Origin: Acidobacteriales bacterium 59-55
GTDB lineage: Bacteria; Acidobacteriota; Terriglobia; Terriglobales; Acidobacteriaceae
Length of the DNA stretch: 64,000 bases
Reading direction: 5' to 3'
Assembly (NCBI GenBank): GCA_001897435.1
Contig: MKSV01000011.1
Coordinates: 62,001 to 126,000, forward strand
Every line of letters begins with the position of its first letter. Within the stretch, counting starts at the first letter, position 1. The position numbers were made by a program, and so were the translations under genes. The notes under the pieces are model-generated. The model was not told the DNA's origin. It did not search any database and saw nothing but the letters and a program-made list of their open reading frames with translations. Positions 28,707-36,352 of this stretch are shown piece by piece.

Positions 28707-28807
28707 ATAGACACTCACTCCTCACGCTCCCGTCTACAGTTCAGATGCAAAATTCTTCACTTTCGGCCACCTCATGTTCCAATACCCGAATTGTCCTCTT
28801 CAGCGCG

Positions 28808-28836
28808 TTGACCATCGACAACATGCTGGCTATACT
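28808..28836 (+). promoter_or_regulatory. Sigma-70-type promoter of tRNA-Gly
   Basis: TTGACC at 28808-28813 and TATACT at 28831-28836 are separated by 17 bases. The tRNA begins 14 bases after the -10 box. Confidence 0.75.
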
Positions 28837-28849
28837 TGATCCTGTGAGA

Positions 28850-28924
28850 GCGGGAGTAGCTCAGTGGTAGAGTGCTTCCTTGCCAAGGAAGATGTCGCCG
28901 GTTCGACCCCGGTCTCCCGCTCCA
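28850..28924 (+). tRNA. tRNA-Gly (GCC)
   Basis: The acceptor stem GCGGGAG pairs with CTCCCGC (28914-28920), followed by T and encoded CCA. D-arm TAGCTCAGTGGTAGA, anticodon stem CTTCC/GGAAG with loop TTGCCAA (anticodon GCC), and T-loop GGTTCGACCCC are all present. Confidence 0.97.
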
Positions 28925-28967
28925 AGAAAGCCCTGCCCGCTACACTCCACCTACAATTCAGCCGGGC

Positions 28968-28973
28968 TATAAT
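28968..28973 (+). promoter_or_regulatory. Probable -10 box of tRNA-Cys
   Basis: A perfect TATAAT lies 18 bases before the tRNA-Cys 5' end. The -35 region at the right spacing (about 28945-28950) is poor, so this may be a weak or extended promoter in addition to read-through from tRNA-Gly. Confidence 0.5.
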
Positions 28974-28991
28974 CTCGATAGCCCACCCAGA

Positions 28992-29066
28992 GGCGCGGTA
29001 CCCAAGTGGTAAGGGAGAGGTCTGCAAAACCTTTATGCGTCGGTTCGATCCCGACCCGCGCCTCCA
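28992..29066 (+). tRNA. tRNA-Cys (GCA)
   Basis: The acceptor GGCGCGG pairs with CCGCGCC (29056-29062), then T and encoded CCA. The anticodon loop is CTGCAAA (anticodon GCA) and the T-loop GGTTCGATCCC. The integrase gene lies 15 bases beyond its 3' end, so this tRNA is the probable attachment site of the island that follows. Confidence 0.97.
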
Positions 29067-29081
29067 ATTTCTCTCAAACAC

Positions 29082-30671
29082 TTATAACGACTGCCGAGGC
29101 AGCGACGCTGCCACGGCGCTGCCAACTAGAGGCAAATCGCTGGAAATGATTGAAGTTTCAGCCTCCGCGGTCGCAGGTGCTCCGCTCAGCTGTCCGCTCA
29201 CCAACGATGCCGCCGAGTCCGCCGACTTGTCGAGGACGCGCGCATAGTAGATGAGAACGGTATTGGGCCGCGAGTGGCCAAGGCGCTGTTGCACCGCCTT
29301 GATCGGAGTGCTGGCCTCCACCATCTGTGTCGCTCCCCAGTGCCTCAGCAGGCGCCAGGTGATATGCGGCAGGCCGAGTTCTCTGGCCACCGGCTGAATG
29401 CGCCGTGCCAGAAGAGTCTCGTGCCAGATGGGGCCGGACTTCATGATCGAACCATTCTTAATGCGGTTTGGAAACATCCAGTCTTCCTCCTGCCCGTTGA
29501 CGCGTTCCTTCAACGCGAGCAGACGTTCGACGTCGGCCTCTGTCAGCCGGATCGGACGATTCATGCGGTGGTACTTGGGTGTGTGCAACTCACCCTGGTT
29601 GACCGCGCGAACGATCTTCAGCTCGCGCTTCTCCGCATTGAGATCCTTCCACTTGAAGGCGATCTCCTCCGGACGAATCGAGGTCACGGCAATGAGCCAG
29701 GTCGCGGTGGCGATCGGCTCCTCCAGACGATTGATCAGCAGTGAGAGTTGATTGCCTGTCGGGAGTTCTGGCTCTTCCTTGATTCCCTCCGGCGGAAGAT
29801 CCGCGTTGCGGGCGGGATTGGACGAGATGTATCCGTACTTCACAGCGGCAACGAAGATGGAGCTCAAACCCCACTTCAGGTTCCTGAGGGTTTGAACCGC
29901 CTTACCTTCGCTTGCCTTCTGGTTGATGAACTGCTGTACCGCCTCCGGGGTGATTTCAGACAGCTGCATCGGGCCAAACTCAGGGAGGTAGTGTGCGCGG
30001 ATATTGGTTTCGTATCCATGCACCGTAGTTCCCTTTTTGTTGACCAGCTTCAGCGTGCGGTATTTTTGGATGAAACCGCGAAATGTCATCATCTTTCTCG
30101 GGCGGGACGAGCCGCTGTTAATGGGTTCAAGGATGACGCCCAACTTCTGCCGCGCGGCTTTCTCCGAGAGTTCCTTCTCCGTGCCAAGGTAGACGGAGCG
30201 CCGTCGGCGCACCTTCTGCCCCTCCTCGTTGATGATGTCCTCTCGATAGAAACCCTCCCAGTAGGGTGGACGTACATCCTTACGCAACCGGACGCTGCCG
30301 GCCTGGAATCGCTTTTGTGCCAATTTGAAATGCCCCTTTCCATTGGTTGGGGCACTTCCGTCGGATGATTCCAGCCTAGCACCGGTCCAATGCCGCTCGT
30401 GCTTGTGGATGTAGTGGAAAACCTGCTCCAGGTCGAACCGGAGGGATCTCAGGCCCAAGCGGACAACTGGCAGCGGCTCCCTGCTGGACTCCATCGTCCG
30501 TTGGTAAATCCAACTGGGGCTCACTTTAAGGACACCGCACAGTTGCATCACTGTAAGCAGTTGAGGCAATCCAGCGCCTTTCTCCGGGTGCGCTGGTGGG
30601 TGTCCGAGTTGTGTCGTGGTCGAACCCATCTTCCAACCATCCATAACCGAAGGGCCAGCCCTAGAGGGCAT
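29082..30671 (-). CDS. Tyrosine-recombinase integrase
   Basis: This is a site-specific recombinase of 529 residues, with its 3' end next to tRNA-Cys. The N-terminus has an excisionase-like HTH (LLTVMQLCGVLKVSPSWIYQ), then a SAM-like core-binding domain (TFRGFIQKYRTLKLVNKKG) and the catalytic domain. Catalytic residues: Arg I in AVTSIRPEEIAFKW, a probable Lys in HTPKYHRMNRPIRL, box II LLRHWGATQM, LGHS, and the Tyr in VLIYYARVLD. The first His of the usual HxLRH box is Arg here (TWRLLRH). The start near 30671 is uncertain; MDGWKMG or MGSTTTQ are downstream options. Confidence 0.92.
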   Translation of the reverse strand: MPSRAGPSVMDGWKMGSTTTQLGHPPAHPEKGAGLPQLLTVMQLCGVLKVSPSWIYQRTMESSREPLPVVRLGLRSLRFDLEQVFHYIHKHERHWTGARLESSDGSAPTNGKGHFKLAQKRFQAGSVRLRKDVRPPYWEGFYREDIINEEGQKVRRRRSVYLGTEKELSEKAARQKLGVILEPINSGSSRPRKMMTFRGFIQKYRTLKLVNKKGTTVHGYETNIRAHYLPEFGPMQLSEITPEAVQQFINQKASEGKAVQTLRNLKWGLSSIFVAAVKYGYISSNPARNADLPPEGIKEEPELPTGNQLSLLINRLEEPIATATWLIAVTSIRPEEIAFKWKDLNAEKRELKIVRAVNQGELHTPKYHRMNRPIRLTEADVERLLALKERVNGQEEDWMFPNRIKNGSIMKSGPIWHETLLARRIQPVARELGLPHITWRLLRHWGATQMVEASTPIKAVQQRLGHSRPNTVLIYYARVLDKSADSAASLVSGQLSGAPATAEAETSIISSDLPLVGSAVAASLPRQSL

Positions 30672-31283
30672 AACCCGAGAGTTCTTAGGTTGTAAAACAG
30701 GTCTAAAACTCGGTCAAATTTGCATGGGTGCTTTCGGGCAACCATATGCAAGATAAAGGTTTGGTTCGCTCGCGGCGGTTTTCTCTTTCCAGAGCAGGCA
30801 CTTCAGTTCTCCCTAATCCAATCCGCGCATGACCCCTTCTCTGGAACCTCGGGACTATGCCTAATATCTCGCGTTACCAGAAAGACCTCCCATGCATCGG
30901 CTTCGCACCTTGCCGACGGACGAGATGCGCGCGACGATTGCCGACCGATATCGGCAGTCAACAAGCGAGCCTTTTCGATAGCCAATGCGCGGCCTAGACC
31001 TCTTCTGCCGCTGAGCTGTTATGGTCCTCAGATCTCCAGCGGAGGTTCGAAAGCCGTCTTCCCTCTCTTGAACTTCGTCGTGGGCTATCGATTTGAGCGG
31101 GTGCTCTCCCAGCGAGCAATCACCTAAATGATGAACGCGACGCTTAGGGTGAATGCAGGGTGGTGCCCGCGTGTTACCTAAATGACTCGGAATCTTTTAT
31201 GTGGGTCTAGCTACAATGAACCATCAACCGGCTTCTGTTTCAAGACGCCGTTGTAGAGCACACCCTTTTCAGGGGGAGCCTGA
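30672..31283. other. 612-base gap after the integrase start
   Basis: The integrase promoter must lie here. Reading frames in the stretch lack family resemblance and a good ribosome-binding site. Base composition is more AT-rich than in the nuo block, fitting acquired DNA. I see no second copy of the tRNA-Cys 3' end. Confidence 0.5.
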
Positions 31284-31639
31284 ATGCCCGATCCGCGGGA
31301 CCTACTAATCTGCCTTCTTGATTACATCAAGGAGCAAGCCAAGCAGATCGACCTGGCAGGATATCGACTGGCGAACGCAAGGAGCCTCCTGCGCCAGCGC
31401 GGCGACATTGCCGGTTTGCCTGGCGTCGAGTTCGACATCAAGTTCGTCGGGGACATGTCCGGCTCAGAATCTCGCGGCTAGTCGCCGAACCGCTTCTTGC
31501 ACTTCAACTCGTATATAAAGCACTGTTCCGGGTCAGCACCGATCTCAATGGCCCACCTCCGTCGATAGATGAGGCGGTGCTGGCGAAGCAAATCAATCAG
31601 CGTGTGCAATCGGCCGAGTTGTGCGCACCTGCTTTGTAG
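31284..31639 (+). pseudogene. Frameshifted N-terminal remnant of a larger protein
   Basis: The first frame reads MPDPRDLLICLLDYIKEQ and continues to GLPGVEFDIKFVGD, then stops at 31481. From about 31457 another frame continues in protein-like fashion: VRLRISRLVAEPLLALQLVY, then ALFRVSTDLNGPPPSIDE, AVLAKQINQRVQ, with a stop at 31639. A single indel near 31455 therefore broke one gene. The N-terminal pattern resembles, in my memory, large helicase-like proteins of environmental bacteria; I cannot confirm this. Confidence 0.6.
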
Positions 31640-31703
31640 GCAAGGGTACCGGTGCCATAGAAGAGTGGGATGACAGCGGAACGATGATGCTATCGTCTCA
31701 AGT

Positions 31704-31723
31704 ATATTCGACTATTGTAATAT
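31704..31723. promoter_or_regulatory. Inverted repeat upstream of arsR-type gene
   Basis: ATATT (31704-31708) and AATAT (31719-31723) flank ten bases directly in front of the ArsR start at 31730. ArsR proteins commonly repress their own operon from AT-rich dyads overlapping the promoter, so this is a candidate operator. Confidence 0.4.
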
Positions 31724-31729
31724 TCATCT

Positions 31730-32071
31730 ATGCATGACTCATTAAGGCGATTCAAGGCTGACATCTTTCAGGCGCTCGCTCACCCGACGAGAATTGCCAT
31801 TCTGGAACTTCTCAGCCCAGGAGAACTCTCTGCCGGTGCTTTGATCGAGAAGCTCGACATGGAGCAGGCTAATGTCTCGCAGCACCTTGCTGTGCTGCGA
31901 GCGAAACAGCTTGTGTCTAATCGGAAGGTCGGAAACCAGGTCTTCTATTCGATCCGAGACCCCATCCTCATTGATGTTTTGAATCTGATGCGGGCCTACT
32001 TCCACGCCCATCTCAAGGAGTCATTGAGCATGCTGGACGAGATGGAGAAGCCGCTGGAGACTGTCCGATGA
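31730..32071 (+). CDS. ArsR/SmtB family transcriptional regulator
   Basis: This is a 113-residue winged-helix repressor: FQALAHPTRIAILELLSPGE, then the recognition region MEQANVSQHLAVLRAKQLVS and the wing RKVGNQVFYSI. The cysteines that bind metals in ArsR/SmtB are absent, so the inducer is probably not a thiol-bound metal. The stop overlaps the sulP start (ATGA), so it is translationally coupled to the transporter and probably controls it. Confidence 0.9.
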   Translation: MHDSLRRFKADIFQALAHPTRIAILELLSPGELSAGALIEKLDMEQANVSQHLAVLRAKQLVSNRKVGNQVFYSIRDPILIDVLNLMRAYFHAHLKESLSMLDEMEKPLETVR

Positions 32072-33777
32072 GTTCGTCGCAAGGGTGGCTTCCCCGTTCC
32101 ATCGAGTGCCTGCGGGGTTATACAGTTCCGCAATTTTCGCATGATGTTGTCGCCGGATTGACCGTGGGTCTGGTTGCACTACCCCTGGCAATGGCCTTTG
32201 CGATCGCGTCCGGCGTGCCCCCGCAAGCTGGCCTATATACCGCAGTGGTGGCTGGCTTTCTGATCTCCGCGTTGGGGGGATCACGTACCCAAATTGGCGG
32301 ACCTACTGGTGCCTTCGTCGTTATCATCGCAGGAATTGTCGTAAAGTTCGGCCTGGGCGGTTTGGCGCTGGTCGGAATCATGGCAGGCTTTCTTCTGCTC
32401 ATCATGGGTATCACGGGCCTTGGCTCAGCCGTCAAATACATCCCGCGCCCGGTTACGATCGGCTTTACCAACGGCATCGCACTGCTGATTGCTTCCACCC
32501 AGATTAAAGATTTTTTTGGCATGAAGACGCCGCCAGTACCCAGCGAGTTCCTGGCCCGGATCAGGATGCTCCTTCACTACGCCGGGACTACGCGGTGGCA
32601 GACCGTCGCGATGGCTGCGGCTTCGCTCGCCATCATTCTGCTGTGGCCGCGACTGACCAAGCGGCTCCCAGGCTCCATTGTCGCCCTCTTGCTGTCGACC
32701 GCTCTGGCAGCAGCCTTCCACCTGCCTATCGAGACTATCGGCAGCAAGTTCGGCGGCATTCCGCAGGGCTTCCCACACTTCACCCTGCCCTATTTTCATG
32801 CAGAACATATTCTCCCTCTGCTTCCATCGGCCTTCACGGTGGCGCTGCTGGCCGCGGTCGAAAGCCTGCTCTCCGCAGTCGTTGCCGACGGCATGAGTGG
32901 AGATCGCCACAACTCGAACGTGGAACTCGTCGCACAGGGCGTTGCCAATATCGCATCTCCGCTCTTTGGAGGCATTCCAGCAACTGGCGCGATCGCCCGC
33001 ACAGCAACCAACATCCGTTCCGGAGCACTCACCCCGGTAGCGGGCATGGTCCATGCGCTTACCCTGCTTACCATTCTTCTGGTTGCCGCCCCGCTGGCTC
33101 GCTTTGTGCCGCTGGCAACACTGGCCGCGGTGTTGTTCGTGGTGGCGTACAACATGGGGGAGTGGAGGGAGATCGGCACAATCCTTCGCCTGTCGAAGAC
33201 CGATATCGCCGTTTGGTTTACGACGTTTACCTTGACCGTTTTTGCCGATCTAACGGTAGCCGTAGGAGTCGGGATGACACTGGCGGCACTCCTCTATATC
33301 TACCGAATCGCGGAGACGACGACGGTTGCACCGGTCACGCGCGAATACTTGGAAGATGGGCAGGCGCACATTCTCCAGGACAAGGACATTCCGTCCAACG
33401 TAACCATTCTCCGCATTCATGGGCCGTTCCTCTTCGGGACGACCGAGAAGCTTGCAGAGGCCACCAGGGATTTGAAGCCATTTGGAGACGTCGTAATTCT
33501 GCGCCTTCGGAATATGACGGCGCTCGACGCAACAGGCATCCACGCGCTAGAGCAATTCTCTGATCGTCTGCATAAGGCGGGCAAAATACTTCTTCTCTGC
33601 GGTGCGAGGGATCAACCGTCGCGGCTCATCTCTGGCTCCGGTTTTCTGAAGCATGTGGGAGCCGAGAATGTTCTGCCTCACGTTCAGGCAGCTCTCGCTC
33701 GCGCGAGAGAAATCCAGGGTGACTTCGCGGGGATCGGCCGGGAGTTAGCTCTTGAGTTGAAGCATCGGCCACTTTAA
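32068..33777 (+). CDS. SulP-family anion transporter with STAS domain
   Basis: This is a 569-residue inner-membrane anion permease or exchanger. The transmembrane part contains VVAGLTVGLVALPLAMAFAI near the start, GGSRTQIGGPTGAFVVIIAG and ATGAIARTATNIRSG, all SulP signatures. The cytoplasmic STAS domain follows at about residues 440-550 (ILRIHGPFLFG, then LDATGIHALEQF). Substrate could be sulfate or bicarbonate; the later SQR gene makes sulfate export or import plausible, but this is inference. Confidence 0.92.
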   Translation: MSSSQGWLPRSIECLRGYTVPQFSHDVVAGLTVGLVALPLAMAFAIASGVPPQAGLYTAVVAGFLISALGGSRTQIGGPTGAFVVIIAGIVVKFGLGGLALVGIMAGFLLLIMGITGLGSAVKYIPRPVTIGFTNGIALLIASTQIKDFFGMKTPPVPSEFLARIRMLLHYAGTTRWQTVAMAAASLAIILLWPRLTKRLPGSIVALLLSTALAAAFHLPIETIGSKFGGIPQGFPHFTLPYFHAEHILPLLPSAFTVALLAAVESLLSAVVADGMSGDRHNSNVELVAQGVANIASPLFGGIPATGAIARTATNIRSGALTPVAGMVHALTLLTILLVAAPLARFVPLATLAAVLFVVAYNMGEWREIGTILRLSKTDIAVWFTTFTLTVFADLTVAVGVGMTLAALLYIYRIAETTTVAPVTREYLEDGQAHILQDKDIPSNVTILRIHGPFLFGTTEKLAEATRDLKPFGDVVILRLRNMTALDATGIHALEQFSDRLHKAGKILLLCGARDQPSRLISGSGFLKHVGAENVLPHVQAALARAREIQGDFAGIGRELALELKHRPL

Positions 33778-34286
33778 CTGCGTGCTTCAACTAGCGTAAA
33801 TCTACTCCGGAGACATATGCATTGCAGCCGTTACTAAAATTGCTGGCTCATATCGCGAAAGCATTCGACATATCGAGCACATCGGATAACGCCCGAGCGC
33901 CCATTTCGTGGAAACAAAAGCAGCACAAGTCGGCCACATCTTCTCCCACCCGAGATAAGCCTCCCCTCGGCGATCGACACTGAGCAAATGCTCCCTTCGC
34001 GAAGGCAACATTTTGGCAGGCAACTTACAAAGAGAATTGGGTCGGAGCAAATGCAGGAATAGATGATGGGCCGCAGGGTGAATCGCATCGGCCAGAGGAG
34101 GTTTGCCGAGGTTCGTCCGCATGTCTATCAGGACGGCGACAGCGTGACCATGCAGTTCCAGATCGGTGAGATCCAGAAACGAGATGCTTGTGAGCAATCC
34201 GAATTTTCTGGTGCTCTCCTATACCCGAACCATGATGCCTTCCTGCTCTTTCACGAGGCTTCCGAACGCATCGCAATGCTGCTGTT
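33778..34286. other. 509-base stretch without a firm gene
   Basis: A minus-strand frame (33802-34197, 131 codons, containing LTSISFLDLTDLELHGHAVA) is the longest candidate, but I do not recognise it and it has no clear ribosome-binding site. The stretch probably contains remnants from earlier insertions. Confidence 0.4.
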
Positions 34287-34366
34287 CAGAACACACCTCC
34301 GTGCTGTTCTCACAATCACCACCCGATACAGAGCTTTCCTAACTGTGGCGTGACCTATGTCACTGC
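34287..34366 (+). repeat. Second copy of the RIC-gene promoter region
   Basis: This segment matches 53520-53630, the promoter of the RIC gene: both start CAGAACACA.CTCC..GCTGTTCT, continue with AATCAC..CC.GAT and TCCTAACTGT, and end GTGACCTATGTCACTGCAT. The 53.6-kb copy has about 27 extra bases before the last motif. Both keep the inverted repeat AGAACA-N11-TGTTCT. At this locus the region leads into a transposase remnant instead of a RIC gene. Confidence 0.8.
34350..34363. promoter_or_regulatory. Crp/Fnr-type palindrome A
   Basis: GTGACCTATGTCAC, a perfect GTGAC-N4-GTCAC palindrome identical to the one before the RIC gene. It belongs to a set of eight in the island. Confidence 0.7.
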
Positions 34367-34590
34367 ATCGGAGAACGAACTTCCGCCATCCATGCGCACG
34401 CTGCTTGCCGACCTGTGGAACGACTTCAAGCTCTTGGAGATCAGGATCGAAGAACTCTCGAAGCAGATTCAGCGCAGCGTGCAGTACAGCGATACTGCCC
34501 GACGACTCATGACCGTACCCGGCATCGGACCGCTTGCGGCCAGTGCTCTTGAAGCCTCAGCTGGCAACGGTCATCAGTTCGCCAACGGGC
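34365..34590 (+). pseudogene. IS110-family transposase fragment
   Basis: The frame reads MRTLLADLWNDFKLLEIRIE, SDTARRLMTVPGIGPLAASA and GNGHQFANGR, matching the C-terminal (Transposase_20) region of IS110/IS1111 transposases. The next expected motif, RDLAAWLGLVP, is gone; the remaining codons to 34793 do not look like transposase. Both ends of the element are missing. Confidence 0.75.
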
Positions 34591-35076
34591 GGTTCTGCTC
34601 CCGTACCGTAAGCGATAGCTGTCCTCAAGCTGAGCGGATCTTGATAGTCGTGGCTCGGGCACGGCTGAGATGTGAACAAGGCGATATCCTGAATCGCAAA
34701 CCGCAACCGGGCGAAAGAACAAAGTTGAAGAGGAACTGCGGAGGAGCGTGTCTGACGCCCTTTCGCGGCCCACTCGCACCACTCTCGGGATGATTCTTGA
34801 TCGCCCTGTCCATCTTGCTCGGCAAAAGGTCCCACCCCAAGTCACTTGGAACTAATAAGTCGCGTCTTTTCGTGCCAGATGGAATTATGGCGAGGGACAG
34901 GTCGCGTTGCGGCAGTCGTCAAGATAGACTCTCGTTTCCCGAAATCTGCTGGTGCGTGCGGGAAGCAAACAAACGTCATTGACCCTTGTTTGCCAGAGGA
35001 TTTATGCTTCGGTTTGGCAGAAAAAGCCTTCCGTGGTCGACCTTCCCAAGCTTGGACGTGGAACGATAGAATCACC
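34591..35076. other. 486-base degenerate stretch
   Basis: The tail of the transposase remnant and unassigned sequence. No frame on either strand shows a family pattern. It ends just before palindrome B of the molybdoenzyme operon. Confidence 0.4.
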
Positions 35077-35090
35077 AGGACTTAAGTCAC
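35077..35090. promoter_or_regulatory. Crp/Fnr-type palindrome B
   Basis: AGGACTTAAGTCAC; on the minus strand it reads GTGACTTAAGTCCT. It is identical to site F. It lies upstream of the small membrane ORF and the cytochrome b/molybdoenzyme operon. Confidence 0.65.
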
Positions 35091-35124
35091 AGACTCTACT
35101 CTCTGAGGGCGTAAACTTGCGGCT

Positions 35125-35238
35125 ATGGTAAACGGCCCCAAACAGTCCGCGACGCTTCGATTGGCGCTCGGATTTGTGACCCTCTCGGCGCTCTGCGCCA
35201 GCTGTCTCGTCGTTCTTTTGCTCAGCCCAACGCAATGA
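35125..35238 (+). CDS. Small single-helix membrane protein
   Basis: A 37-codon frame starts MVNGPKQSATLRLALGF and continues with a 20-residue hydrophobic helix ending VVLLLSPTQ. It is first in line after palindrome B and 21 bases before the cytochrome b gene, the position where small subunits of membrane oxidoreductases are often found. No ribosome-binding site is strong, so this is a candidate only. Confidence 0.45.
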   Translation: MVNGPKQSATLRLALGFVTLSALCASCLVVLLLSPTQ

Positions 35239-35259
35239 GGCTATGGTTCCGATACCCGC

Positions 35260-36345
35260 ATGAATAAAGATAAACGCGATTTTGCCCGAGCCAGAGGCTC
35301 AGATACAACCCATGCGACCATGTGGGGCTTGCTTGCCACCGTATCGCTGATTGGCGGGATTTACATCGGGAGTCGCGGCCTGCGGGACTTTGATCCTGCA
35401 CTCGTGTCCTACGCTGGAGCGACCCTCTTCGCCGCCTTCGGTTTGGCCTATCGATTTTCGATGTGGCTGCGTCGCCCGCCCACTCGCCTCTACTGGTACC
35501 GCGGTTGGCAGATCTTTACGAAGCGCGGCAGCCTTGGCAAGAATCTGGCGCACCTCTTTGAGATTTTCATGAGCAACTTCATCTTCCAGCGCTTCATTGA
35601 GCGCAGATCCCACATGCGGTGGACGGCGCATTGGTTTCTCGCCTGGGGATGCCTGCTGGCGGGTGCGATCACGTTCCCCCTGTCCTTCGGTTGGATTCAC
35701 TTCGAAACGGCGACGAGTTCTCAGGAGATCTATCGAGCTTTTCTTTTCGGGATTCCCGTAGGACAGTTTCCGGTACATTCCGTGATCGCCGAACTGGCCT
35801 TCAACGCGCTCGACATCGCAGCTATGATGGTGCTGATTGGAGTATTCACGGCTTTGTGGCGGCGAGGCCGAGACCACGGCGCAATGGCCGTGCAACAGTT
35901 TGCCGACGACTTGATGCCGCTGATTCTGCTCTTTGCGATCTGCGTTACGGGACTGTTTCTCACAGCTTCTACACACCTGATGCATGGCTTGCACTACACG
36001 TTCTTGTCTCAACTCCACGCGGTCACTGTGATTGTCACTTTGGTATACCTTCCCTTTGGGAAGTTCTTCCATATCTTCCAGCGACCTGCGCAACTCGGTG
36101 TGGACTTCTACAAGCGGGCAGGCAAGGAAGGCGAGCAGGCGGTTTGCATCCGCTGCGGGAACGAATACGGCTCGCGGATGCAGATGGACGATATGAAGCG
36201 ACTGCAGGCAGCGCTCAATATTCACTATCAGTTAAAGGATGGGTCTCACTATCAAGACATCTGCCCCAAATGCCGCCGCAAGAACCTTGCGCTGACGCAG
36301 GACAGTATGTGGAAGACCCTGGTAGAAAAGGGTGAGGGTTCTTAG
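35260..36345 (+). CDS. Membrane cytochrome b-type subunit with C-terminal zinc-ribbon-like domain
   Basis: This 361-residue protein is the likely quinol-facing membrane anchor of the following molybdoenzyme. The first 280 residues have about six hydrophobic helices in the style of NarI/HdrE cytochromes, with histidines that could hold hemes (RWTAHWFLAWGC, HSVIAELAFNALDI, STHLMHGLHY, LSQLHAVTVIV). The C-terminal soluble part has two CxxC pairs, CIRCGNEYG and CPKCRRKN, about 45 residues apart, which could bind zinc or a cluster. It is the first large gene of a five-gene operon. Confidence 0.8.
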   Translation: MNKDKRDFARARGSDTTHATMWGLLATVSLIGGIYIGSRGLRDFDPALVSYAGATLFAAFGLAYRFSMWLRRPPTRLYWYRGWQIFTKRGSLGKNLAHLFEIFMSNFIFQRFIERRSHMRWTAHWFLAWGCLLAGAITFPLSFGWIHFETATSSQEIYRAFLFGIPVGQFPVHSVIAELAFNALDIAAMMVLIGVFTALWRRGRDHGAMAVQQFADDLMPLILLFAICVTGLFLTASTHLMHGLHYTFLSQLHAVTVIVTLVYLPFGKFFHIFQRPAQLGVDFYKRAGKEGEQAVCIRCGNEYGSRMQMDDMKRLQAALNIHYQLKDGSHYQDICPKCRRKNLALTQDSMWKTLVEKGEGS

Positions 36346-36352
36346 GATAAGC

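Noticed and set aside
30720..31127. 135-codon plus-strand ORF after the integrase
   Set aside because: No family pattern, no ribosome-binding site, unusual composition; more likely spurious.
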